A stretch of 64,000 bases of DNA from Syngnathus acus (lineage: Eukaryota; Chordata; Actinopteri; Syngnathiformes; Syngnathidae): positions 11,330,604 to 11,394,603 of the forward strand of contig NC_051105.1 of NCBI RefSeq assembly GCF_901709675.1, read 5' to 3'. The notes beneath the pieces are model-generated. The model ran no database searches and was not told where the DNA came from. It saw only the letters and a program-made list of their open reading frames with translations. Position 1 is the first letter of the stretch. Every line of letters begins with the position of its first letter. The position numbers were made by a program, and so were the translations under genes. Of this stretch, positions 17,757 to 32,900 are shown piece after piece.

Positions 17757-20700
17757 CTGCGAAGAGCACGCCGAGGAAAACAGAAGAGACTGTCAGTCGG
17801 CCAGCAGGGGGCGCTTGAATCACAGTTTTAGTGAGATGGCAGTGCTGGCAGCCTATCTGTCTGCCCGTCTAAGTACCTGTCTGTTAGTCGAATCTTTCCA
17901 TTTATTGTTAGATCCGTCTGTCTGTCCATCTGCCTCTTAATTTGCTCTCTCATTTCTTTCTGTCTGTCCGTCTGTCTGTTCGTCAAAGCAGCACTAGGCA
18001 GCCGGCAGCATTTGTCTACTTGTTATGCGTGAGACTACAGCGCAGCAAAAATGACTTTTTAAGATGCATCCTCCTCTTTTATCGCATCTCTAAGAGTACC
18101 TAGAGGGCGTCCTCACTAAAAATACGTGCTTTCCAGGTTACAATGAACGAGTTTGTACAGAACTTTGAGGACAAAGTTGCATATATAGAAGCACAAGCGT
18201 TTCTTTGGTGGGCGGCAAGCAAGCAGTGCGCGTGAAAAACTTGGAGGTAAACAAAGAGATTCCTTGCCAGGTTTGGGACACATCCACCACTAGCTTGGAG
18301 CTACCCGACGACTTCCTGAGCCTCGAGTAGACATTGGGAAATTTAGTAATGTTACTCCTCTTTAGGGCTGGACAAAGAGAAAACAAAACGGGAGGTTACC
18401 AAAATGCACCTCGGCGCGGCAGCGAAAGCTAAAGCGTGCAAAAAATAAAGCAGGAGGATGCTAACTGGTCATTTAAAGATGGTGGAGAAGCTCCGCACGC
18501 TTTTGTTTTGCTGCATTTTTTTTCCCAATATCTTTGCAGAGAGGCTGCCAGCAAAATACACACCATTAAAAAAACATTGTTAAAGTTCATGCATTAGGCA
18601 AAACAAAACATCACTGGAAAATAATTGCATGCATCATTTCTAGGTAAGTAGCTCATGAACACACAATGTAGGAAAAATAAAATTCTCGCATGCGATGGGC
18701 AAAATGTGGACAGATCTTTTTTTTCTAAATAATTTATTAGTGACAATTATCATAATTAGAAAAAATATTTCGAGATGTTGAAAATCTATTTTGGGTGTTT
18801 TTCACCTAAATAGAAGATTATACTGTATTTGTTGAATACAGTTATAATTATTATTCACTAAAAATAGAGCAAAATACTAATGTATGGTGACTATGTGGTA
18901 CATTTCCATCTGCGGCCACTAGAGGGCAGCATTGAGCTAGCTGTAATTTAGATGTTGATTCAAATGAACTCTGTTGGGGAATGATGAAATGGTGGAAATT
19001 AGAAGGGGATTCATGACGTCATGCTGGGGTGGACCTTCACCAACACCTTGTGATCAGGACACAGTAGCCACACACCCCAAAAGACACACGCACACGGGCG
19101 TCACCATGTGAAAGTTAGTCAGCGTGCAAGGTTGTGAGAGGAGCAAAGGGGAGAAGGGGAGCGTTCCGGCAACCTTGTCGTTTTTGTGCCAGAGAGTTCT
19201 ACAAGCTCAGTAATGGTACTCCTCATTGAGGGCGGGCTCGCAGAAGAACCGAGAGCCGCGCTTGGCGGTGCGGGCGGTAAAGGGCACCGTCTTCAACACT
19301 GCGTCCACGACGACCACAAAACAGACAAACAGGACAAGGCAAGACAAAGACACAATAGAAGAGAAGCAGATTTCTACAGCAGCTTGACATTGTTAGCACA
19401 AAGCATTGACACGGGGGGAAATCATTTCATCCATTGCTGAGTTTGTAAACGAGAACCGGCGCTATTTTTTTTTATGGTGACAGACGCAATGTCAGGTTTA
19501 AAAAAAGATGCCACAAAATGGTGGCAAAACAATACACATGTAGTCGTCGCTTAATATCACGCAATTCTTTGTACATGAGCAAACATCAGCAAAGGATGAA
19601 ATCATCCCCAAACTGGAGCCAGCGTTCAGCATTAGGCGGCCAGTTAATGCTGCTGCTAAATTGCTACAGCGTCATCATTATCCTCACATCAACATTACAA
19701 CAAGTTTTACCAGTGCATGTCTAGTCAGCGGCCACAATATTAGGTACACAAACTCACCGCATGAACTCAGTATTTTTTCCTCGATAATGATTCATTTGCT
19801 CAGAGTTAGTCACAGCGTCGGCCACGTGTTACGAAGCAATGGCAAAGTAGCTCAGCGACAACATCGACGACACTTCAGCGTGTTACTGGATTAGTTTAGC
19901 TCCGTTCACGATGAAACATCTGATAGCTGCTTTGGAAGCTTTTTACCAAAGAGGCCCTTCATGCAGGTTGTGAGCAAAAGCACACGTATGCGCGACAACG
20001 ACGAGCGAGCAAGGTGCGGTCGGCTGCGATTACCCGTGATGATGTCCTCGATGGCGCCGTCTTTGCCTTCGTAGACATGGCGGCTGTCTTTGACTTGCTT
20101 CTTCCGCAGTTCCTGGATCAGCTCCTGCTGTTGCCTTTTGTTCTTATGGGATGGAGACTGAGGACAACACACACGTACTCATCAGAGCATTTAAGCAGAA
20201 GCAGCAGGTGGCTGGTCCACAACTCATCAGCAGGACTTACCTTCTGCTCTTCCTGCCTCAGGGCCTCTTGTTCCAAAAGTCTTTCCATCAGAAGCTGCTG
20301 TTGCCTCTTCCTTTGCTCGTTGTCCTCTTCGGCTTGCTGAGGAGATTCCCGTGAGGGTACAAGTAAATCACGAGAACTCCGGCGCGTTCATAAGATGGAT
20401 GGAAGATGCTCACCCTGTAGGCCTTGACAAAGCGAACAAAGACGGGGAAGAAGACGGAGGGAGGCGTGGTTTTGGAACTCTCGCCGTAGAACTTGACGGC
20501 TTCGTCAAAGGCGTCCTGGAAACAAACACGAGGGCGTCGGCGACAGCTCGAGTTTACCGCGCGCGTGCGCTCGTCTCACCTGCGCGATCTTGGCGTCGTC
20601 CTGCAGCTTCTTCAGCTTGCTCTCGTTGTGCGCGATGAAGTCCTTGAGCATGGTGTTGTGGCCGTGGATGCTGTACTCCCTCTTGGTCAGCTCCATGCCT

Positions 20701-23700
20701 CTCTGAAGCTCCTTCACGTCCAGGAGGACGTTGTCCAGCGACACTGCAGAGCGTAGGAGATGTCGGTGGGATTCCCCACAAGCTGGCTCGCTCACCCACC
20801 TGCTGCTGCTTTCTCCACATAGTGCAGCTCGTTGTAGAAGCAGGAAACCTGCGTGTATTTCTCCTTCACCACGTTAGCGATGTAGTGCAACAGCGTGATC
20901 TTGCGGTCCGTCGATTTGGTGTCGAGCAGCTGCAAAGCCAAAGGAAACAGTTATAATAGATGTGGCCCGCGTCGTCAGAATGAAGCCGGGCTGAAACTGA
21001 CCAGGTCCAAACTTTGCAGCTTGAACCCGTACACTGCTCCTCTTTTGCTGCTGTTCATGTAGTTTCCCAGCGCTAAAATAATCTGCAGGGGAGAAGAAAG
21101 TGGCACCAATTGTCAAATGCAGTCCGGGCACAGTGGAGAACAAGGCAAGATTATATCAGCCACAGCTCACGTGCCTCTAGAATTTTCTTCAGCTTCTGCG
21201 ATGACTTGATGGACACCGATGCTGCAATGACTGCATGAAGTTGCTGTGAGGAAGCAGAAGGTGAAATTCAGGCCAGGTGGGAAAAAAATAAAATAAAATA
21301 AAAAAACACTACCAACCGGCGTGAGCATCTGGATGCTCTCGACAAAGTTGCCGATGAAGGCCATGATGGTCATCTTCTGCATGAGCCGCTCGATCTTGCT
21401 GAACTGCATCATGAAGCGGTCCTCATCCGTCAGGCTCTCCAGCGGCTTGCGCTCCTTCTCGAACTGACGCAACGACTTGACCTCGTTCTCCGTGGGCTGG
21501 AAGCGCATCAGGCACTCCACAAAGTCCACAGGCAGAGTGCGCAGGTCGAACCTGAAAGGCACAAGACGGGAGTTGGCCACCAGAGCTTAAGAAGAATCTA
21601 CTTTCGACTCACATCTGAATGGCCTTGGATATCTCCTCAGGTGCCTTGCCCACTTTCCTCAGCGTGATGGCCAAGTTCTTTGCTCTGTTGGAGTCCAACA
21701 GCGTCACCTTGTTGGGTCCCTTCTGGATCACCTGCTTGCTCATGGTCAGCTCCACCGCCTGGCCTTGGGCTTTGGTCTTGAACATCTCCTCAAACTCATC
21801 CACGTTCAGGTCCTGGGAGGCCCACTGACACATTTAGAAGAGGAGGGAGGGAGGTAGGGAGGGGAGGTCCCGGGTTCACGCTCACCTCGAGTATCCTCTC
21901 GTCGTCGATCTCGTTGAAGACGGTCCCGTTGATCTGGTTGGGTTTCAGGGCCACCCAGTTGAAGACGGGCATGCGGAACTTGGTTTTGATGGGCTTCTTG
22001 ATCTTAACCGCTGGACAGGACACAAGGAGTCAAGTGAGAATCGCAAATGAGTCTGCTCACACGCGCGTGCAGGCCAGTTGGGGACAGGCTCGATGAATCG
22101 GGGAGTGAACATGCTCAGTGGCCAACTCTTGGATGTTTCTTCACTCCATATATCAAAATCATTCTGCCTGTTTATTGACTCGGAGTCAATGCTGACCTTT
22201 AATTTAAGTGGCACTGATGAGCAGATAGATGAGGAGAAAGCTTTCTATCATCTGCTTTACATATCAGGTGAGTGTGTGGAAGGGAGCATGCTACTGACAC
22301 AGAAACACAACTCCACCAACATGCAGATCATTTGAAACTTGGTATTTTCTTAGTTTTGACATGAAATCGTATTGGGGTGATAAGACCGAGAAATTGCGCC
22401 TCAATTTGCTCAAATTTCCATAAATGTTGATACACGTGGGTTCTTAGCCAACAGAAATTTCTGGAAAGTCCAAGAAATTACCAATTTCAAAGCATGTGGG
22501 CAAGAAGGAGAAACAAGGGCTTTGAAAAAATAAGCAGAGAAAGAAACCTACAAAAAAGTTTGATGGGTCCTTCTGGTTGGCAGAAAAAGAAAATGCAAAG
22601 ATAACATTGAGAAGAAGTTGAGAAGAAAACAGAGAAAAAAAATAAAACATTTCTTCTGAGACATTTGATGTATCTCCATCCACTTGAGGAAGCTTACCGG
22701 CCAAACCCGAGTTGATAATAACAGTGGGGGTCCCGCAGCCGGGCAGCGGAGGAGCGGCAGGAGGTGGCGGGGGCGGCGGGGGAGGTGACAGGCCTGACGA
22801 GGCACAAAGTGGAAGTGGGGGAGCGGGCGGAGGTGGCGGCGGAGGAGGAGGTGGTGGCGGCGGAGGAGCCGGCGCAGGAGGGCTCAACGTCGGGCCGTTG
22901 GGAACTGGAACGAGAAAACGAGAAGCGGCTAAATATACAGAGGCGAGATCAAGCTCGTTATCTCACGATGTTTGTCTACCTGAGCCGTTCTCTGGCGGAG
23001 GAGCCACATCGCCTCCCACATGGGTCGGATTGCCGACGCCGTTTCCGCCCGCGGCGCTGCCTTCCGCGCCGGAGGCCGTAACGATGCAGAAGTCGCCGTT
23101 CCCTCGTTTGTGGATCCGGATGGTGCCCTGCTTCTCCAGCTCGTGGATCTTCTTCTCCAGGTGACTCTGCCGCTGGATGGCCTCGTCTTTCTCTTTCAAG
23201 ATCTGCCGCAGCGAATGCAGCTTCCCGCTGCTGTCTTTGTAGGCTTCCTGTATGAATGCGGTAGAAGATTCTGGATCTAGAATTGACTCCAGCCAATTTT
23301 CTAAGTCCATCGGCAGACCTTCATGCCTTCCAGATCCTTATTTGTCTGCATGAGCTGCTTCTCCAGCTCCACAATCTTGGCCATGGCTTCATTCTCTGCA
23401 TCCAGCAGCTTCTCTGTCAACTGGAGGAAGAAAAATTGGCACAAAGACGTCAGGCGTTTTTCTATCGATTGGCGGGAACACGATGAGCGCACGAGGTCCC
23501 TCACATGCGACATGTTCTCTTCCAGTTCCTCCACGCGCTCCAGGGCGGCGTTTTTGGTCTCTGCATCCTCCAGGAGAGCACCCACATCAAACACGTTGTC
23601 CAAGTAGGCCTGGATTTGAACCTGCAGCTTATCGCTCTCTGTGTGCTTGACTTTCTACAAGATGGACGAGGTTTGCCAGAGAAGACGTTATTAGCAGAGT

Positions 23701-23939
23701 CTGCGAGGTCTCCAAGGTGCAGCCATGCCAACGTTGTGCCTCAAAAAAAAAATGCATTCACAGCTGCGTTGTTGTTTCAACTCACCTCTAAGAATTCATC
23801 CAAAGACAGCTTGGTGAAGTCGTACTGCAGATGAACCCGGAAGTTCATGTCTTCCACCGAGTGCACCACAATGTTGATGAACTGCATGCAGGCCACCTAA
23901 GGAGCAAGAAAAGAAAAAAGTCAATATGAATGGATAAAA

Positions 23940-23988
<49 letters not shown>

Positions 23989-26900
23989 CACACTAGCAAG
24001 AGCGTAACTGTGCCAAAAAGGTGCCAATCAGCTCGGTCTGTTTACTTAAGCGCGGTGGCTAGACTCACACATTCAAGCACATCTGCTGCTTTTCTCTCAC
24101 TGATCCTTTCAAGCACTTTCCGAAAACAGTTGCCATGAATGAAGGCGCTTAAAGGGGCCCGAGCTATTCTTTTATTCCGATCCGCTAACTAGGCCTAAAA
24201 GCCGCGTGTGCGATACAATCTATTTATCATAGCTTATCATTGATATTGGACGGCTTGCTAAATCATATATGTAGAGGACGCGATAATCCTCACAGCAAAA
24301 AAAAACCAAATCACGAAAGGATCTGCAAACTGCATGCGGTTTACCTCCTGATTGAGGACGCCGAGGGATTGCGTTCAGTAGTTTGATTGAAACCGTGTGT
24401 GCGTGGGTGGGGGGAGGGGAAAATACCATGAAATCGATGTTGTTGTCTTCGTTCTTGAAATACTCCATTAGCTTTTCAAACCGCTGCTCCTCCATACAAA
24501 CCTGCAAAACAAATCATTGTCTCAATCACTAACGTCCGGCTGGCCACGGTGGTAAAAGCGGACGCCGCATCCATCTTCGTGTGACGGAGGGAACGCATGC
24601 CATGAATGACTTTAGACAAATAATTCGAAAAGCTGGTATGGAAAAGAGAAAGCACAAATGGAATGCTTAGAAAATAATGCCACAACTTTCTTCAGATGTA
24701 AAGTGACTTCTGAAAATTTTGGAAGAAGAAATGCCAAGAGAGAAGTCTACAGTTCATCTGGAGGTCAGTGGTGGACTTCGATATAAACAAAAACAAAAAA
24801 ATCGAACATGCAGTAAGTAGCAGACATCAAATAATATCTATATATATTTCTTTTAAATCCCGAGACGGGCTATAAAAGTCAGTGTAACACCGCTATGCTT
24901 TTAGGAGGCCCCTTTCAATAACAAGTTGAAAAATTCAAAGTGTTCCTTTGAGCAGACTGCGAGAAAGCCCTCATTATTCTCGCCTTGCGTCTCTCATGAG
25001 ATGAGCCCCTGCTTATTCTGCCACTTATGCTGGCTGGGGAGCCGCAGTGTGACGCTCAATTTTTCATTCAGGATTAAATTTTGCATCGACCGCACTGAAC
25101 TCGTGTTCGCCTGACGCATGCGACAAACGTCGTCTCGCTCCGTCCTTTTTTTTTTGTGCCAGAAGCCTGAAAGCTTATTCATCAAGGCTGTCGCTCACAT
25201 CTGCTTCTCTGCTAGTCGGCCTTTTGAGCGTGTGCCAAAGCCATTTTACTGCCGGGGTCCCTTCTCGTGAACGGCGGCTAAACGGGGGTCTGTGAGATGT
25301 TGACAAATAGCGCGTTTCCTGCGCGCATTGCTACGAGCTGAGTCACCGTCTGCTCCTACCTCCTTGAAGTTGTCAAACGCGGACAGGATGATTTCGTGGC
25401 CTCCCCTTACGAGACAAACGGCCGCCAGGAGCTCCAACACCAAAGCTTTGGTTCTGTTGAAAAAAGAAAAATTCTAACATTTTCTATATAAAAATATTTT
25501 TGGTCACAGAGACTAATTTAAATAATTTGATTGTGCTGATGACCCAAAATCTTTGGATTAGTTACAAACCAAAATGATCTTTGCAAACAAAAATCTCCAC
25601 TAAAAGTCTCATGGAGCAAAAAAAGTGTGGGAACCAAAATCAGCAAGTCGGTTTGTCATAAATCTGTTTACACGTTGCGGGGCCTCGCCTTTGGGGCTAA
25701 ACGACACGGCGGGTTGAGGCAGGGTTAGTTGACAGGAAATATTTTGAATCTGCGTGTGTCTGGATGAGAAATGATGTGAAAGTGGATACGAGCGGGTTTC
25801 ACATCCTCTAATGAGGGCAAATGATTTAATCCCACAGGTCAACATTAAGAAGCGGCTTACCTTGGGTTTTTATTGTTGAGACTTAGTGCAATTTCATTCA
25901 CAGCATTTAAGTGGGACATGACCATGTTGAAGCCATACTGTAAAAGAAAACAAAAACATTACCAACTGCTCCAGAATTGTTTTGTTTTTTTTGACTTATG
26001 GCTTCTGACCTGGTAGTTCATGATAGCACGCAGGCACATGATGCAGACGTGGACGTCGTCTTTCTTGCAGACCAGCCTGGAGTTCTTCAGCGTCCTCCGG
26101 CTGGGCAACGTGTTGCATCTGAAAGTGTTGAGAAGTTGATGGAATGGCGGGAAAAAAAAAAAAAAAAAAGGACCAGAAAACCGGACCCCCCTCAGTTATG
26201 GCCCACCTAACAGGACTAACACAAAAGCCGTATAAACTACAGCCTAGCCGGGGGCCCACTTGATGCTCTTTTAACGCTTTAATTTAATGTCTTTCACGGC
26301 AATATCAAAAACACAACGGCGCCGGGGTAATTTGCATGCAGACAAAACAGGTCCTTTCTCCCAGTCCGGCGCTCGCCGTAAAAGTTAAACGGCAAAGCAG
26401 CTTTGCGAGACAGGCCGCCGAGGACAACGGTGTTTATTTTCAGACTGGGAAGTCGCAAGGTTCCATAACAAACCCGGAAAATGTATCTTCGGGCTCTTAA
26501 AGACAAGTTGCGCCAGTTCATGTCAGCAGGGGGCGTGACCACTCACGTGAGACACAATATTTTCATCTCAAAATCACAATCATGATCGAGGATTGTTGTG
26601 TAAGAGGAAAAGCATCAACTCGCTTGGACTTGTCGGAAACCACCCAAACTTTATACAAGCGATTCAAGTGGAATGTGATCATTGTGAAAAGCTCAAATGG
26701 GGCTACATTTCTGCATGTATAAACCATGTAGACAAAAATATTGGGACTCTTGCTATTTGCTCACAACTCAAGAAAAAAAATTGGCTCGAGGTGTTTTTAT
26801 CTAACGTGAAGATTTCAAATCTCCAGCGACAGCACCAGGAAAATCCTTGATAGCGAGGAAGAGAAATTATTTGATCAGGGAATTCTAAAGGATGCTACAT

Positions 26901-29900
26901 GCGGGTGGTAACCTGATCTCACAAACTAAAAAATTCTACACTTCTACATACTACAGTGCTCGTATAGCTAGCTAACTAGCGAGCTAGCTCGAGGCAGAAC
27001 CTACCGTCTTATTTGTGAACACTTTGGACAGTTGAGTGAGCTGGGTGACCTTCGGGGTAGCAGTGTGAAACAAAAACAATTACTTGTAGCATTCTTTGGG
27101 ACATTTTTTACATTCCATATAGAACAAGAGTGTTGTTTGCGTCTAGTGCTCAGCTCCTACAAGGGCCTTTTGCATGGAAACTGCGCCGGATGGCATTCGG
27201 GGAAGCGCACAGGCACGGGAGGCAGGAACAATAGCGGCAGAAAAAGCTATTTGAGAGCGCAGGAGGAGAGGACGGCAGTACAAATAATTCACATCCCCGA
27301 CACAGACAACGCAAGCGGGGCAGTTCGAGAACAATGAGCCAAGCCGGGGGCTTGTGTGTATTTGAGCGTGTCTTTGGATGCAGCGGGGGAGGTTTGGGCT
27401 ACGCCGACGTTTTGACCTGCCTGCTGTCGAAGACGGGCAGACACAAGAGAAGACTAAGGAGGACACAACAGAAGACATTCAACCTCATTGAGAGAGTCAT
27501 TAGCTGTTTTGTTTTTTTTTAAATGTGGTTCTTTTCAAGAAATAGCAAGGGAATAAAAATATGTCCAAACAGTGTGATTTGGCTAAAAATGGTTCATGGG
27601 ATCATGTGTTTGTCTGGCTCAATGGAAGTCTTTGTGCGGAAGGTGTTCACGTTAACCCCTTCAAACAGAAGGATTAGAGGTCACACGAGTCAATGTGCAT
27701 GTCGAAACATCAATGGAATGACAGGACGGATTAGAAAATATACTAGCGTGATCTTATCATTACCTACCGCCAAAGCTTCCAGACTTAAATTGTATGATTT
27801 GGTGCAACCCCCCCCAAAAAACTATTTATTCTGTCACGAGCAAAATCAATGTTAGTAATTAAACGTATCTTAAGGCATTTAGAGGCACTTTGAGACCACA
27901 TGGCGAAGAATAAAAAAAAAACAGAAGGTACCGTAACGTTGAGTGGCGCCCCGCCCGGGTGATGCCGTTCCCGCTGAGGGGCGATGACAGCACGCTGCCT
28001 CCGTGCAGATCTTCAATGGAGCGGCTCCAAGGTTTGGACTTGTCCAGCAGGGCCTCTGAGCCGTTTTCCACAGACTCGCCATCGAACCTGTCGCAGCGTG
28101 GACACAAATGTGACATTAAGGCAGCTGAATATTTATTACACTGCTTAAGTCAGCTCATTGCTTAGCGTGTCAGCGTAACAATGACACCAAATATTATTTT
28201 TTTTAACACATCAGCATTTCATCAACAGCATTCCCGACTTTGTTGGCAAAAAGAACTGGCAGAGTGAGTTACGACTGTTGGTATTTGGGCTTTTCATTCT
28301 ACTGCGGTGCCAGCTCGGGGTAAACAAAATGTGGACGTCGTATAATAACATATGGTGGAGTGGGCTGCTTGAATTAATCACTTAAGTGCAGCCTTCTTAG
28401 AACAAGGGACCTTGTGACTGACTAATAATCTCGCCATCAATCTTTGGAAAAGAAGCTAAAGGGCCCGAGTGACTTTTGGAGCAAGCGTGCAGCGAGCGTG
28501 TGCTGTGTGTGTGTGCGCTGTGTGTGTGTTGGGGGCGGACGCATCAGCGACTCTGCAGAATGGCAGCATTGTCTTCTTGTCACTTTTTTTGCACATTGGA
28601 CGAGTGAATACGCTGGAAGTGACTTACGTGACAGCGTACTGAGCAAAAGACAGATATTCCACCAGCACGTCCAGGCCTTTGTTTTCTTCGTTGAGGAACT
28701 CTCTCACCCACCTGCAAACAGCAGCAAAAAAATTTTTAAAAGCGATTTCCTTTTAAATTACCTTTAATAGGACGCAGTCAAGTATAAGACACTTTGCCAC
28801 CATATTGAAAGACAGAGAACCTTTATTTAGTCCAGACCTCTGAGGGTGTTCCTCTGACAGGCCCAATTGTTTTGTAATGAGAGAAATTTGCAGGGTATAA
28901 ACATAATGGCGCCCAAGCATGCTCCCTAAATGTCCTTATGAGCCCCCTGTGTCGTTACTGTGTGGACACTGGGGATGGGGACCAGTCAAGTGGTGCCTGG
29001 TAGGGTTGCTGGAGAAAAAAAAAAAAGCCCCAGGAGGTGTAGTCATGTTGTGCCACATGGTAATCATTACCACAGGGACAAGTCACAATCCTTCCATTGA
29101 CCACATGTTGGTGAGCACCACGCAACTCCGCCATTCTACGCTTGGTACATTTCACCTCTGAACACACGCTGTAATTATTCACTGTCTGAGAGGGTGACAT
29201 CTTGCCCCCTCGCGCCCCCACCACTTCTGCCCCATTCCTATTATGCTAATGCTCCATTGTCTAGATTAAGACGATTACTGATGTAATCTAGTTTACTGGC
29301 ATAAGGTCTTGGACAATTCAATTAATCTGTGTAAACAATTCCTGGACTAAATATTGACAGCCAGACGTGATTCCCAAAGGTTTATTCAGAGGTCTGGAGT
29401 GTATGCTTCCATTTTGGAGGTACGTATGACGCTGCTTTGAAATGTTTACAAGCAGTCACAACAGCTAGCATGTCTTGCTAGCAAGTCAGATACACATCAG
29501 TTGGGCTGTTATGTAACGTTCAAGTCAGAATATGATATGAGACAACTTGTTTTTCCAATGTGGTGTCAGCCGTCGTGCGCTGACTCACCCTATATGATTG
29601 GTCCGCAATGAAATTTCCAGTTCCCTCAGGACTTGGGTGGACTCCTGAACTCTTCGGCGGAATTTCTAAGGAACAAGAAGGATGAGTTAATATTTGATAA
29701 AGCCAACCAGGTCGGTAAATCAATTCATAGCGCAGGGGATGTTTGTGGCTAGCTAGATTTTGGAAGGAGGATAGCAGCAGGCACAGAGATTGGGTTCGCC
29801 ACACACACACACTAAGCCGCCAGTAACCGCTGAGCAGTAAACGAAACGGAGAGCTGACTCAGTGGAAACTCTGAAGATCTCGCATGTGATCTTGTTAAGT

Positions 29901-32900
29901 GCCGTTTGGCATCTTGATGACATTTACTAACCAAATTGGTTCAAAAGCGAGCAGGGCGGACAAACGCTGTCGTAAAAGGCTGGCTAAAAAGAAATGCTGC
30001 GACATGAATGATGAATGAAAAGCAGGGCCCTTAGACTGTTACACAACTAGAAGAAGAAACTGTCGTTAAATAATGAGCGGTGGAGAAGGCAGAGGAGGGC
30101 AGACGAAGACATTGCTAATCAGGAGCGCCTCGGAAAGGGGAAAAGGGGAAAAAGTGCTACGGTAATGTCTTGAAATAGTTCACATTATAATTAAGTTTTC
30201 TAATTTGAGACGCTTTAAGAAGTTACATTACAATTATGAAATATAATTTTTTGTCATAAACGTCAACTTAGCATTTCCAACTGGGCAAATTAACAGCTTG
30301 TTTTACAAACTAGGTTCAGTTATTAGAATCAATATTTGCTATCTTGTGACTATTCAACAAATACAAACCAATTCAATGTTTGGGCGGGGGGGGGGGGGGG
30401 GGTGAAAACATTAAGGCTAAACGTGTTTTCTTGTAGCTGTTCCCACCCTGAGTCTTCAGGCTTGGGCGGTGCGTTTAGCACATGAGCAGATGAGAAACAG
30501 TTTTTTTTATTAGGGAGGAGCCCTTTTGTGCGGAAAGCATATTTTGGGGTACTGTGCAGGCTCCCAGATGCAGCCCCCCCCCTCCCTCCTCTCCAGGCAA
30601 CCACCGCGCACTCCACATAAGTACAACCAGCTGCGAGCCAGAGGAGGACCAGAGGGAAGGAGAAGAGCAGCGAAAGTGTACAAGGGGAGAATTTGGAGAT
30701 GTTGGAAACATATCAATGGCTGATGCATTCTTGAGGACTGGTTGGATGGGAGCTCAAGCTCCTTGGGCGCCCATTGGCTGGGAGCTGCGGCCAGGAATGC
30801 ACCGGATCCTGCCTGCCTATACAGAAAGCTCAGGCAATGACCTCCAGCTCTCTCGCCGCCGCCGCACAATGTGGCAATTGTTTGAGTTTCAAGAAAAAGG
30901 GGGACGGCGCAGGAATGTAGAAAGAAGCCCCATAACTCTTTCTCTCTTTTTGTCTTCCTCCCTTGTTTTTCCCCGCTCGCATGTCGCCTTTCCTCGACCG
31001 TCTCTCTCTCCTCGGCAATGCTCAATTTAGTCTCCAAATTAACAGCCGTGTGTCCTTTGGGTTCTTGACCGAGGGACAAAAACACGCGGTGCTCAATTGT
31101 GTAAACAAAACGACACGTGCTAATATAAACCCCAAAACTGGTTTGTCAAGACGCCACAAACTGTATGTCACGCAAAAGTCAACAAGGCCACGCCCCCCGT
31201 GACCCCGTGTCTACTTTTCAACGCTTGCCTTTCGAAACGCCTGAAGCATCATAACCGTTTGGGATCTACAAAAGAATGTTTGCTGACTAAGCTAATGAGA
31301 ACCAAGCATTTTTTGAGCCCATTTAGGAAAACGATAACTTCTGTACAATCCAGTAAATGAGTTTTTCTATTCAATCCTTATGCCCTGTTGTATAGATTTA
31401 ACACAACTCCTCTTCTGCTATGTTCCCTGAGAAACACCGTTATTTGTTTTGTATGGAGAAAAGTTCCCATGGGAGCTTTTGTGTGCTATCTATGCTCAGC
31501 TGGAGGAACATCCTGGAGGAGATAGGACGAGTTGAGTGGGAAGGGAAAAGCTGTGCCAGTGGAACAGGGCATCATAGAGCAGAGACAACAACTTATTATG
31601 TAGCAAGGCTGTCTCACCTTCCTCGTGACTGCCGGGTCAAGATAACTCCTCAGCTTTTGGATGTACGTGTGTGGTGGGTTTTTCACTTGGAATCGTTCCT
31701 GTCAACAAAAAGAGACAGCAAAAGAGTCAGACGAGAAAAGTTTTTACCAGAAAGCCCTCCAATGCAATGTATAATAAATAAGCAGTTGTGGAAGCCAACC
31801 AAGCGCCGGCTAATTCTTCAGCGGACACAATGTTTAAACCAGTGGTTCTTAACCTTTTTCCTTGTTCGCACCCCATTCAATTCACCAACCAGTTCTCGCA
31901 CCCCTAACCCTAAATAATTATAATAATAATAATTGGTTTACTTTACAGCTATAAGGCTTAATTAGCATTATCCCTAATGCCAATTAACACAATGACTTCT
32001 TGATTTCCAGAATTTTTCACTTTTTTCGGTTACTCAATCATTATCCCCGAAAATTTGTAAATTTCCCCCAGGGTATCCTCGCACCCCCTAGGCAGCATTC
32101 TCGCACCCCTAAGTTTAATTAAAACTTGACATATTAATTAATGAGTGACGCTGTTTTTCTTGGAAAAAAAAAAATCGCAGCTTTCACTTGCGTAATGGTG
32201 GTTCTCAGGCTAATATTTCCTTTCCGGCCCAGACCAGAATATAGCTGCGCTTGAAACGAGTCTCCTGAGCATTTGTAACTGCTAGCGAGCGCAACTGTCT
32301 GCTGGCGCTTGGGATCAGTATGGATCATGTTTTCCCCATTCTTTTGCATCAGCGCGAGAATGTCACGCCTAGCGGTTGTAGACTAGCTAACAGCTAATAG
32401 CAAAACTACTAGCTAACAGCTAATGGCGAAACTAGCCTTGAAGATTATCAAGTCATAACACTGGGCCAGAATCACGGTCATGCTCAAAAGGCACTGCACT
32501 AGGTAGATAAGCTGGACAAGGTTAAGCCCAAATTTAGCTAGACAATGTAAATAGCACAAGATTAGCGCTAACTCAGATCAACGGGATCATCACCGTTATT
32601 AGCCACTTGTGGTCTACTTTGTTTCCTGAAAATCACTGAAGAGTGTACAGGATCTGTATTTTCATCACAGTCATCACAAACAAAATTAAACGCGCACGGC
32701 TCCCATTTGTCTTGCATTTAAAAACAATAAATTCATAATCAGTGTGGTAAATGAAATGTTTAATACTAAACATTTATAGTTGGTTATGGATAAATGGCAA
32801 TGTAAATTTTGGTCTGAGGTGGCTCAATTGATTACTCTTCAGAGTGTGGCTGTTTTTAACCTTGTCGTCGCACTATTTGATCTTTCAAAATGTATGTGCT

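Noticed and set aside
22712-23164. 150-codon plus-strand Gly-rich frame
   Set aside because: Antisense of the fmnl2 FH1 proline exon; composition explains it fully.
30510-31085. 191-codon minus-strand frame in an fmnl2 intron
   Set aside because: No domain character, no splice context, lies over GC-rich sequence with overlapping open frames on the other strand.
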